A DNA stretch of 5,558 nucleotides, taken from the NCBI GenBank assembly GCA_030616145.1, contig JAUWXU010000046.1, positions 1 through 5,558 of the forward strand, written 5' to 3'. The stretch is from Candidatus Omnitrophota bacterium (GTDB taxonomy: Bacteria; Omnitrophota; JAUWXU01). The stretch's first letter is position 1; each line of letters starts with the position of its first letter. Positions 1-5,104 of this stretch are shown piece by piece. The position numbers and the translations under genes were made by a program. The notes under the pieces were generated by a model. It ran no database searches. It had not been told where the DNA came from and saw nothing but the letters and a program-made list of their open reading frames with translations.

Positions 1-36
1 TTTATGAAGAAAGGTAAGCTTCGCGGGAGACGGTAA
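1..36 (+). CDS. secY: SecY protein translocase subunit, C-terminal end only (partial)
   Basis: The first 12 codons read FMKKGKLRGRR followed by TAA. This matches the very conserved basic tail that closes bacterial SecY, the membrane channel of the Sec export pathway. The rest of the gene lies upstream of the window, so no membrane segment can be seen. Its position just before adk and map is the usual spc-operon order and supports the call. Only 11 residues are visible, so the identification rests on this tail motif plus context. The stop lies 14 nt before the adk start, which suggests co-transcription. Confidence 0.85.
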   Translation, partial: FMKKGKLRGRR

Positions 37-39
37 ATC

Positions 40-48
40 AAGGGTGAT
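40..48 (+). promoter_or_regulatory. Ribosome binding site of adk, supports a TTG start
   Basis: AAGGGTGAT lies in the short secY-adk gap, a few bases before the TTG at 51. It resembles the Shine-Dalgarno consensus AAGGAGGTGAT with a deletion. It supports initiation at TTG, because no ATG or GTG in this frame gives the conserved RLVLLGPPGAGKGT start. Confidence 0.6.
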
Positions 49-50
49 TT

Positions 51-707
51 TTGAGATTGGTATTATTGGGTCCTCCAGGTGCAGGTAAAGGAACGCAGGC
101 AGTAGTACTTTCCGAGCGGTTCAATATCTATCATATCTCTACTGGAGATATATTGCGGGAGGAAGTTAAGGAAGGTTCACCTTTAGGTTTGAAGGCAAAA
201 CAGATTATGCAGCAGGGCGGTCTGGTCCCTGACGAAATTATCATTCAGATTGTAGAAAAGGCGATTAATAGCAAAAAGTCAACCAATGGTTTTATTCTGG
301 ATGGTTTTCCCCGAACTTTAGCTCAGGCCGAACAATTAGATAAGATGTTATCTAATTCGGATAAAAATCTGGATTTGGTGCTGGATTTTGAGACCTCCAC
401 CCCGGTTATTATTGAGCGTTTGTCTGGAAGAAGGATATGCCCCAGCTGTGGCGCGGGTTATCATGTTAAAAATATTCCTCCGAAAGTAGAAGGGATCTGC
501 GACAATTGCAACAGCAAGTTGTCGCAAAGAGATGACGATAGACCTGAGACGATTAAGAAGAGAATAGATTTATATCAGAAGAGTATATCTTCAATTATTG
601 ATTATTATAAAAAGAAAGGGCTTTTAAAAACGGTTTCTGGCGATTTAGAAGTCGATGCGCTTTATAAAGTTTTAATTGAAATGTTCAAAAACAATGGTCT
701 TACTTAA
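51..707 (+). CDS. adk: Adenylate kinase, long form with Cys4 zinc lid
   Basis: Adenylate kinase interconverts ATP + AMP and 2 ADP in the cytosol and sets the adenylate energy charge. The 218-residue length is typical of the long bacterial form. The P-loop GPPGAGKGT is at residues 7-15. The AMP-site TGD..R segment is at 31-36 and DGFPR at 84-88. The lid domain starts after SGRR (125-128). The lid carries C130-x2-C133 and C150-x2-C153, the four cysteines of the zinc-binding lid of Gram-positive and many thermophilic enzymes. DDDRPETIKKR (161-171) supplies the conserved lid/core arginines. The start is TTG at 51, because the family begins directly with this strand and an AAGGGTGAT site precedes it. 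The 3' end overlaps map by 14 nt. No key residue is missing. Confidence 0.97.
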   Translation: MRLVLLGPPGAGKGTQAVVLSERFNIYHISTGDILREEVKEGSPLGLKAKQIMQQGGLVPDEIIIQIVEKAINSKKSTNGFILDGFPRTLAQAEQLDKMLSNSDKNLDLVLDFETSTPVIIERLSGRRICPSCGAGYHVKNIPPKVEGICDNCNSKLSQRDDDRPETIKKRIDLYQKSISSIIDYYKKKGLLKTVSGDLEVDALYKVLIEMFKNNGLT

Positions 708-1449
708 ATCGGCAGAAGAGATTGAACTAATCAGAGCGGCCTCTAAGATAGTTTTTGGGACAGTTAGAGATCTAACCAATTATCTGCGTCCGGGGTTGAC
801 TACCGGCCAGATTAATGAAAGGGCAAATGCGTTGATTGTTGAACAGGGAGGTCGGCCAGCATTTCTTGGCTATCAAGGATTTCCCGCTGCGACTTGTGTT
901 TCGATAAATAATGAGGTTGTGCACGGAATACCCGGTCCACGCCAGTTAAAAAAAGGAGATATAGTCAGCCTGGATATAGGAGTTGAACTCAATGGATATT
1001 TTGGCGATGCAGCCGTTACTTTACCAGTCGGGAAGATATCCAAAGAGGCAGAAGAGCTGATTTCTGTTACCAGGGGTGCTCTTGTAAAAGGAATAGAACA
1101 GGCCACCTCCGGTAACAGATTGTCAAATCTATCCTGCGCCATCCAGCAATTTGTAGAGGAGAATGGTTTTTCAGTCGTTCGTCAATTTGTTGGACATGGC
1201 ATTGGTTCCAAGCTGCATGAGGAACCGGCAATACCCAATTTTGGCATAATGAACCAGGGGCCAGAACTGCTCAGTGGTACGGTGTTGGCTATCGAACCAA
1301 TGGTTACTCAAGGTGATTACAGGGTTAAGGTAGACCAAGATGGATGGACAGTCGTAACTCGTGATGGGAGCCTATCTGCCCATTTTGAAGATACTGTTGC
1401 TGTTACTGATAATGGTCCGGAGGTATTGACGGGGATTTTGACATTATAA
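694..1449 (+). CDS. map: Type I methionine aminopeptidase
   Basis: This cytosolic metalloenzyme removes the initiator methionine from nascent proteins. All five metal ligands of the pita-bread fold are visible in the 251-residue product: D94 (SLDIG), D105 (GYFGDA), H168 (VGHGIG), E201 (AIEPM) and E232 (HFEDT). The substrate-site histidines H77 (VVHGIP) and H175 (KLHEEP) are also present. There is no N-terminal zinc-finger or SH3-linker extension, so it is the short type Ia form. I chose ATG 694 because MVLLKSAEEIELIRAA aligns with the usual family start. A TTG at 676 would add six unconserved residues. No good Shine-Dalgarno precedes 694, and the start lies inside the last codons of adk, so translation is probably coupled to adk. 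Confidence 0.96.
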   Translation: MVLLKSAEEIELIRAASKIVFGTVRDLTNYLRPGLTTGQINERANALIVEQGGRPAFLGYQGFPAATCVSINNEVVHGIPGPRQLKKGDIVSLDIGVELNGYFGDAAVTLPVGKISKEAEELISVTRGALVKGIEQATSGNRLSNLSCAIQQFVEENGFSVVRQFVGHGIGSKLHEEPAIPNFGIMNQGPELLSGTVLAIEPMVTQGDYRVKVDQDGWTVVTRDGSLSAHFEDTVAVTDNGPEVLTGILTL

Positions 1450-1490
1450 GACGAAACAGCACAAGAAATCGGTATCTGGTAAAACGGTTT

Positions 1491-1537
1491 GCGGTGTTCG
1501 GTTAGCGGGGAGAAATGAGAAGATAACCGAAAACCGC
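1491..1537 (+). repeat. Long imperfect inverted repeat / hairpin in the map-infA gap
   Basis: The arms GCGGTGTTCGGTTA (1491-1504) and TAACCGAAAACCGC (1524-1537) are complementary over 13 of 14 positions, with a 19-nt loop. T1490-A1538 can add one pair. No T-run follows, so it does not look like a standard intrinsic terminator. Its words (GGTTAGCGGG, GTTTGCGG) resemble units of the repeat element at 3394-3542. The remaining gap bases hold no credible ORF. The role is unknown: it could be an RNA structure controlling infA or a remnant of a dispersed palindromic element. Confidence 0.7.
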
Positions 1538-1541
1538 ACTA

Positions 1542-1560
1542 AGGAATAAGGCGACGAATG
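1542..1560 (+). promoter_or_regulatory. infA translation-start leader, shared with rpmJ
   Basis: AGGA (1542-1545) and a closer AAGG (1548-1551) precede the infA ATG. The 13 bases AAGGCGACGAATG (1548-1560) recur exactly at the rpmJ start (1842-1854). Either purine block could serve as the Shine-Dalgarno; the AAGG has a 6-nt spacing. Confidence 0.55.
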
Positions 1561-1776
1561 GCGAAGGAAGAGCCGATAGAAGTAGAAGGTACGGTACTCG
1601 AGGTGTTGCCCAACGCAATGTTCCGGGTAGAACTGGAGAATGGGCATAGGGTATTAGCCCATATTTCCGGCAAAATGAGAATGCATTATATAAGGATTCT
1701 TACCGGGGATAAGGTTAAAATGGAGCTTTCTCCTTACGACCTTACAAAGGGAAGAATTACTTATAGAATGAAATAA
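1558..1776 (+). CDS. infA: Translation initiation factor IF-1
   Basis: IF-1 binds the A site of the small ribosomal subunit and works with IF-2 and IF-3 during initiation. The 72-residue product is the standard family length and is a single S1-like OB fold. Recognisable blocks are [19 protein letters not shown] (8-26), [10 protein letters not shown] (32-41), IRILTGDKV (45-53) and the ending [13 protein letters not shown] (58-70), which is nearly invariant in bacteria. The ATG is preceded by AAGG at a good distance. It lies between map and rpmJ, its usual place in many bacteria. It is separated from both by non-coding gaps of 108 and 75 nt, each with a hairpin, so its expression may be set separately from map. 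Confidence 0.98.
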   Translation: MAKEEPIEVEGTVLEVLPNAMFRVELENGHRVLAHISGKMRMHYIRILTGDKVKMELSPYDLTKGRITYRMK

Positions 1777-1789
1777 ATTCGACCACATA

Positions 1790-1820
1790 GTTTAGTAAAA
1801 TTCTTCAAATTTTCCTAAAC
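1790..1820 (+). repeat. AT-rich hairpin between infA and rpmJ
   Basis: GTTTAG-T-AAAATT (1790-1802) pairs with AATTTT-C-CTAAAC (1808-1820). That gives twelve base pairs interrupted by one T/C mismatch, with the 5-nt loop CTTCA. It is low in GC and is not followed by a T-tract, so it is a poor candidate for a full intrinsic terminator. It lies 14 nt after the infA stop and could act as a processing site, RNA-stability element or weak attenuator. Confidence 0.55.
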
Positions 1821-1834
1821 CACGGTTTCATTTG

Positions 1835-1854
1835 AGGAGCAAAGGCGACGAATG
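1835..1854 (+). promoter_or_regulatory. rpmJ translation-start leader with strong Shine-Dalgarno
   Basis: GAGGAG (1834-1839) and then AAGG (1842-1845) precede the ATG at 1852. The stretch AAGGCGACGAATG (1842-1854) is identical to the one at the infA start. Confidence 0.55.
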
Positions 1855-1965
1855 AAGGTAAGATCATCAGTCAAAAGAATGTGCGCTAATTGTAAGATTA
1901 TCAGGCGTAAAGGCGTAGTGAGAGTACTCTGCACAAATCCAAAGCATAAGCAGAGACAGAAGTAG
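1852..1965 (+). CDS. rpmJ: 50S ribosomal protein bL36, zinc-binding form
   Basis: The 37-codon product begins [15 protein letters not shown] and ends NPKHKQRQK. It has the bL36 zinc ribbon ligands C11, C14, C27 and H32. bL36 is the small protein that stabilises rRNA junctions in the large subunit near its protein-synthesis centre. Many genomes also carry a cysteine-less version; this is the zinc-containing (C+) one. Its length is exactly as expected. The TAG stop is also the start of the rpsM Shine-Dalgarno (TAGGAGGT), which places the two genes in close translational contact. It is short but unmistakable. Confidence 0.96.
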   Translation: MKVRSSVKRMCANCKIIRRKGVVRVLCTNPKHKQRQK

Positions 1966-1979
1966 GAGGTAGCAGCAGG

Positions 1980-2381
1980 ATGCCCAGAATAATAGGAATT
2001 GATTTACCCAGAGAAAAGAGGATAGAGATAGCGCTTACCTATATCTACGGAATAGGTCGGTCCCTGTCCAACAGGATGCTCAAGATTGCCAAGATAAATC
2101 CTGATACAAAAGCCAAGGATCTCAGCGATGAAGAAGTTTCGAGATTATCGGCTATTATTCAGAAGGAATACAAGGTAGAGGGAGATTTAAGGAGAGAGAT
2201 TTCGCAGAATATTAAACGCTTGATTGACATAGGCGCTTATCGCGGTTTTCGACATCGCCGAAACCTGCCGGTAAGGGGGCAGAGAACTCATACAAACGCC
2301 AGAACCAGAAAAGGTCCGAAAAGGACAGTAACTATGAAGCGGATCAAACCGGTGACTGTTCCATCGCCGAAAAAGGAGTAA
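1980..2381 (+). CDS. rpsM: 30S ribosomal protein uS13
   Basis: uS13 sits in the head of the small subunit and contacts the large subunit through intersubunit bridges and P-site tRNA through its tail. The N-terminal domain begins [21 protein letters not shown], followed by the helix-hairpin-helix-like YIYGIGRS (21-28). The signature [22 protein letters not shown] is at 88-109. The 133-residue length is slightly long, because the basic tail after GPKRT continues to SPKKE. AGGAGG (1964-1969) precedes the ATG by 10 nt, overlapping the rpmJ stop. It heads the rpsM-rpsK-rpsD-rpoA-rplQ block (the alpha operon of Escherichia coli), but with only 14 nt to rpmJ it probably has no promoter of its own here. 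Confidence 0.98.
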   Translation: MPRIIGIDLPREKRIEIALTYIYGIGRSLSNRMLKIAKINPDTKAKDLSDEEVSRLSAIIQKEYKVEGDLRREISQNIKRLIDIGAYRGFRHRRNLPVRGQRTHTNARTRKGPKRTVTMKRIKPVTVPSPKKE

Positions 2382-2388
2382 GGAATAT

Positions 2389-2760
2389 ATGGCTAAGGAA
2401 AAGAAGATTAAAGGCGTTGAAAAGGGCATTGCCCATATTCAAGCCACTTTTAATAATACCATAATTACAATCACCGACAGAGAAGGCAGAACCATTGCCT
2501 GGTCTTCCAGCGGCACAGTCGGCTTCAAGGGTTCTAAGAAGTCAACTCCCTTTGCTTCACAGATAGCCAGTCGAAATGCTGCTAAAAAGGCGATGGAGCG
2601 CGGAATGAAAGAGGTCGAGGCCTATGTTAAAGGACCGGGTTCTGGGCGCGAGTCTGCTATTAGGGCTCTGCAGGCCGCAGGGCTTTTTGTGAGTCTGATA
2701 AAGGATGTTACCCCTATTCCTCATAATGGCTGTCGGCCACCAAAACGCAGGAGGGTATGA
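2389..2760 (+). CDS. rpsK: 30S ribosomal protein uS11
   Basis: uS11 lies on the platform of the small subunit, near the E site and the anti-Shine-Dalgarno end of 16S rRNA. The 123-residue protein shows the family blocks [18 protein letters not shown] (13-30), [15 protein letters not shown] (80-94) and [18 protein letters not shown] (106-123). N113-G114 corresponds to the Asn-Gly site that becomes isoaspartate in the Escherichia coli protein; modification here is only inferred. It starts 7 nt after rpsM with a Shine-Dalgarno in the rpsM tail (AAGGAGTAAGGA). Its last codons hold the rpsD ribosome binding site. Confidence 0.98.
   Translation: MAKEKKIKGVEKGIAHIQATFNNTIITITDREGRTIAWSSSGTVGFKGSKKSTPFASQIASRNAAKKAMERGMKEVEAYVKGPGSGRESAIRALQAAGLFVSLIKDVTPIPHNGCRPPKRRRV
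2749..2755 (+). promoter_or_regulatory. rpsD ribosome binding site, decides a TTG start
   Basis: AGGAGGG lies inside the last codons of rpsK and 9 nt before TTG 2765. That TTG gives [12 protein letters not shown], matching the usual uS4 N-terminus. The upstream in-frame ATG codons (2705, 2726) are inside rpsK and would add residues unlike uS4. Confidence 0.75.
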
Positions 2761-2764
2761 TAAA

Positions 2765-3391
2765 TTGGCACGAAGATTAGAATCCGTTTGCAGGCTTTGC
2801 CGTAGAGAAGGAATGAAGTTATTTTTGAAAGGTACCCGGTGCGGTACTGATAAGTGTGCATTTAGCCGGCGGGATTACAGTCCTGGCGAACACGGTAAAA
2901 TGCGACGCAAACCATCCAATTATGCCTTGCAGCTCCGGGAGAAACAGAAGGTAAAGAGGATCTACGGACTTTTAGAAAAACAATTTCGCCTTTGTTTTAA
3001 AAAGGCTGAGAGGATGAAAGGGGTTACCGGCGAGAAACTGCTGGAATTGTTAGAACGGCGGATTGATAATGTAACCTATCGGTTGTGTTTTGCTGCATCC
3101 AGACCTCAAGCCCGGCAAATAGTTCTACACGGTCATATTTATGTAAATTCCCGGAGAGTTAATATCCCTTCCTATATTGTAAAACAAGGGGATAAGATAC
3201 AGCTCAAAGGCAAGGAAAAATTGTTAAAACAGGTTAAAGATAATATAGAAATGGTCGGAGAACGGGGTGTACCCTCGTGGTTAACAGTTGACCATCAAAA
3301 ATTTTCCGGCGAGGTAATCAGGATTCCCAGGCGTGAGGAAATTCCTATCCCTGTCCAGGAAGAATTGATAGTAGAGTTATATTCGAAGTAA
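2765..3391 (+). CDS. rpsD: 30S ribosomal protein uS4, zinc-binding form
   Basis: uS4 nucleates assembly of the small-subunit body on the 5' domain of 16S rRNA and helps form the mRNA entry channel. With the TTG start the product is 208 residues, the normal length. The N-terminal zinc motif is C9, C12, C26, C31, the same spacing as in Thermus-type uS4. The S4 RNA-binding domain covers about 97-160, with [27 protein letters not shown] and the closing KQGDKIQL. Its stop is followed by a 166-nt repeat-filled gap before rpoA, unlike the tight packing upstream. In Escherichia coli uS4 represses the alpha operon by binding its mRNA. Whether that occurs here is unknown. No truncation is seen. Confidence 0.97.
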   Translation: MARRLESVCRLCRREGMKLFLKGTRCGTDKCAFSRRDYSPGEHGKMRRKPSNYALQLREKQKVKRIYGLLEKQFRLCFKKAERMKGVTGEKLLELLERRIDNVTYRLCFAASRPQARQIVLHGHIYVNSRRVNIPSYIVKQGDKIQLKGKEKLLKQVKDNIEMVGERGVPSWLTVDHQKFSGEVIRIPRREEIPIPVQEELIVELYSK

Positions 3392-3393
3392 TA

Positions 3394-3542
3394 AACACGG
3401 ATTGGCACTGATTAATTGGTTAACGGGTTAACCGGTTAGGGCCTTGACGGGTTAGTAAACCGGCAAACCAGTTACCGGATTAATTCACTAACTGGCTAAT
3501 CTGCGAACCGGCTAACTACTTTTATCCGTGCTAATCAGTGTA
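3394..3542 (+). repeat. Composite octamer-phased palindromic element in the rpsD-rpoA gap
   Basis: The gap is almost completely filled by repeats. Outer arms 3394-3415 and 3521-3542 are inverted copies matching at 17 of 22 positions. Inside them, 3419-3514 divides into twelve 8-nt units. The left half carries GTTA-type units (GTTAACGG at 3419, GTTAACCG at 3427, GTTAGTAA at 3451). The right half carries their reverse-complement type (ACTGGCTA at 3491, ACCGGCTA at 3507). Two paired segments share one centre near 3471.5: 3427-3437 with 3506-3516 (10 of 11) and 3451-3456 with 3487-3492 (6 of 6). A competing exact pair is 3468-3474 with 3489-3495. No ORF, clear promoter or terminator T-tract is present. 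It resembles a small non-coding palindromic repeat such as REP- or MITE-like elements, but I cannot assign a family. Confidence 0.75.
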
Positions 3543-3544
3543 AT

Positions 3545-3552
3545 AAGGAGGT
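3545..3552 (+). promoter_or_regulatory. Strong rpoA ribosome binding site
   Basis: AAGGAGGT is the full consensus and ends 5 nt before the rpoA ATG. It lies just outside the repeat element's right arm, so rpoA can initiate independently of upstream ribosomes. Confidence 0.75.
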
Positions 3553-3557
3553 AGACT

Positions 3558-4568
3558 ATGGGTGTCAGGTGGAGGGGTTTTGAATTACCCAAGGTATTGG
3601 AAAGTGATAAATCTACATTAACCCCTACTTATGGAAAATTTGTAGCTGAGCCGTTTGAAAGGGGCTATGGGGCTACTATCGGCGCTTCCTTGCGCCGCAT
3701 TTTAATCTCATCTATTGAAGGAAGCGCAGTTACCGCTGTGAAGATAGAAGGCGTTTCCCATGAGTTTTCAACTATACCGGGGGTGGTAGATGATATAACT
3801 CAAATAATATTGAACATAAAGAAGCTTGTCTTACGCTCCCAGGCCAAGGGCCCGAAGATTATCAAAATAAATGCGAATAAAAAGGGAGAAGTAACAGCTG
3901 AGAATATTCAGACAGACGGAACAGTCGAGGTCTTAAATAAAGACCTTCGCATTGCCACCTTATCCAAGAAGGCCAAACTTAATATTGAAATGGAGGTATC
4001 TAAAGGAAGGGGTTACGTCCCCGCAGAAAGAAATAAGAAAGAAGACCAGGCTATTGGAACCTTAGCTGTCGATGCTGTATTTTCACCAGTCAGAAAAGTA
4101 AATTACCGGATTGAAAATACCAGGGTAGGCCAGGCTACTGATTATGACAGGTTAATCCTGGAAATCTGGACAGATTCCAGCATCTCTCCGGAAGATGCCT
4201 TGGTCTATGCCGCAAATATTTTACAAAAACACCTGGAGGTATTTGTTAAATATGGTGAATTTCCGGAAGAGGAAGAAGTAGTTGAGGAGGTCTCAGGCCA
4301 GGAAGAAGCCCATGAGGTTTTGAAAAAGCCGATATCGGAGTTGGAGTTGTCGGTAAGAAGTGCTAATTGTTTGAAGGAGGCCAGAATCAAGACTATTGGT
4401 GACCTTGTCCAGAAGACAGAAAGCCAGATGTTGAAGTACAGAAATTTCGGTAAAAAATCCTTACGTGAGATCAATGACATCCTTAAAGAAATGAACCTTT
4501 CTTTAGGAACAAAGATAGAAAAAAGGAAAGTCGTAAATGCGCCACCGAAAAAGAAAAAAGAGATTTGA
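3558..4568 (+). CDS. rpoA: DNA-directed RNA polymerase alpha subunit
   Basis: Alpha dimerises to start RNA polymerase assembly and its C-terminal domain touches UP-element DNA and activators. The 336-residue protein is full length. The N-terminal domain (about 1-233) has EPFERGYGATIGASLRRIL (31-49) and GVSHEFSTIPGVVDDI (65-80). An acidic linker, rich in Glu (about 234-258), follows. The C-terminal domain (about 261-317) contains VRSANCLK and NFGKKSLREI. R267, N270, C271, G298, K300, S301 and E304 correspond to Escherichia coli R265, N268, C269, G296, K298, S299 and E302, the DNA-contact set. A lysine-rich tail (318-336) follows, partly encoded in the region shared with rplQ. The gene has a consensus Shine-Dalgarno and is preceded by the long repeat gap. 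Confidence 0.98.
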   Translation: MGVRWRGFELPKVLESDKSTLTPTYGKFVAEPFERGYGATIGASLRRILISSIEGSAVTAVKIEGVSHEFSTIPGVVDDITQIILNIKKLVLRSQAKGPKIIKINANKKGEVTAENIQTDGTVEVLNKDLRIATLSKKAKLNIEMEVSKGRGYVPAERNKKEDQAIGTLAVDAVFSPVRKVNYRIENTRVGQATDYDRLILEIWTDSSISPEDALVYAANILQKHLEVFVKYGEFPEEEEVVEEVSGQEEAHEVLKKPISELELSVRSANCLKEARIKTIGDLVQKTESQMLKYRNFGKKSLREINDILKEMNLSLGTKIEKRKVVNAPPKKKKEI

Positions 4569-5070
4569 ATGTCGCACAATGGGGCACAGAAAGGCCCTGA
4601 TGAGAAGTTTACTCAGTGCCCTTTTTCTGCACCAGAAGATTAAAACCACTGTTGCCAGAACCAAAGAAGTAAGAAGGGCGGCTGATAAATTAGTTACCCT
4701 CGGCAAACAGTCTACACTTCATGCCCGGCGGCAGGCCTTTGAGATATTACAGGATAAGGCGCTGGTCAAAAGACTATTCGAGAAAATAGCGCCGGCATTT
4801 GAGAAGCGCGCCGGCGGCTATACGCGCACGATACGTATTTCACCTCGTCATGGCGACGGAGCCGAAATGGCAATTCTGGAGCTGACCGAACTTATTGCAG
4901 CACCAGAGCGCGGCAAGATTAAACCAGCCGGGAAACCACGCCAGCCCTTAAAAGAAGAGGTTAAGCCAAAAGAGAAGAGAGAAAAAGAAAAAGCCATACC
5001 GGAGAAAAAAGAAAAAAAGACTTCAGGCTTTCTGGAAGGTCTGAGGAAACGCTTCAGGACCGACCGTTAA
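4537..5070 (+). CDS. rplQ: 50S ribosomal protein bL17 with long charged C-terminal tail
   Basis: bL17 binds 23S rRNA near the polypeptide exit side of the large subunit. The core shows MRHRK at the start, HRKALMRSLLSALFLHQKIKTT (17-38), ARTKEVRRAADKLVTLGK (40-57), GGYTRTIRISPRHGDGAEMA (93-112) and ends near LTELI (116-120). After that comes a tail of about 55 residues (122-177) rich in Lys, Glu and Pro, ending in a basic segment. The family is usually about 115-130 residues, so the 177-residue product is extended. I chose ATG 4537 because MRHRK is the conserved N-terminus, with AAGGA upstream at 4523-4527. This makes a 32-nt overlap with rpoA. ATG 4579 would avoid the overlap but delete conserved residues. 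Confidence 0.96.
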   Translation: MRHRKRKKRFECRTMGHRKALMRSLLSALFLHQKIKTTVARTKEVRRAADKLVTLGKQSTLHARRQAFEILQDKALVKRLFEKIAPAFEKRAGGYTRTIRISPRHGDGAEMAILELTELIAAPERGKIKPAGKPRQPLKEEVKPKEKREKEKAIPEKKEKKTSGFLEGLRKRFRTDR

Positions 5071-5104
5071 GTTTCTCACCTCTCATTGTCCTAATCCTAA
5101 AAGG

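Noticed and set aside
676..693. map start at TTG 676
   Set aside because: It adds MKCSKT, which is the adk tail read in another frame and is not part of the methionine aminopeptidase family start.
1491..1545. Intrinsic terminator after map
   Set aside because: The stem is long and reasonably GC-rich, but it is followed by CTAAGGAATAAGG with no T-tract, and infA continues the operon on the same strand.
1450..1557. Small KOW-type ribosomal gene between map and infA, as found in some Firmicutes
   Set aside because: The gap has no ORF of useful length. The only ATG (1515) gives three codons before a stop.
2705..2764. Longer rpsD start at ATG 2705
   Set aside because: The extra 20 residues are the out-of-frame reading of conserved rpsK codons. 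They do not resemble uS4, and the strong Shine-Dalgarno at 2749-2755 serves TTG 2765.
3444..3472. TTGACG as a -35 box of an rpoA promoter
   Set aside because: Seventeen bases downstream the sequence is ACCAGT-like, with no TATAAT-type hexamer at acceptable spacing. TTGACG is itself a variant of the octamer unit (CTTGACGG at 3443-3450).
3419..3514. CRISPR-like array in the rpsD-rpoA gap
   Set aside because: The units are 8 nt, adjacent and degenerate, with no spacers and with inversion at the centre. CRISPR repeats are longer, near identical and separated by unique spacers.
4205..4579. Minus-strand open frame of 124 codons opposite the rpoA 3' end, and similar minus-strand frames at 873-1142, 1444-1647, 2187-2429, 4503-4706 and 5083-5286
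   Set aside because: All lie opposite well-supported conserved genes. The translations show no recognisable family and have the Phe/Leu/Ser-rich look of antisense to Lys/Glu-rich proteins.
4579..4581. rplQ start at ATG 4579, avoiding the rpoA overlap
   Set aside because: It would remove MRHRK, the most conserved N-terminal block of bL17. ATG 4537 also has an AAGGA site upstream.
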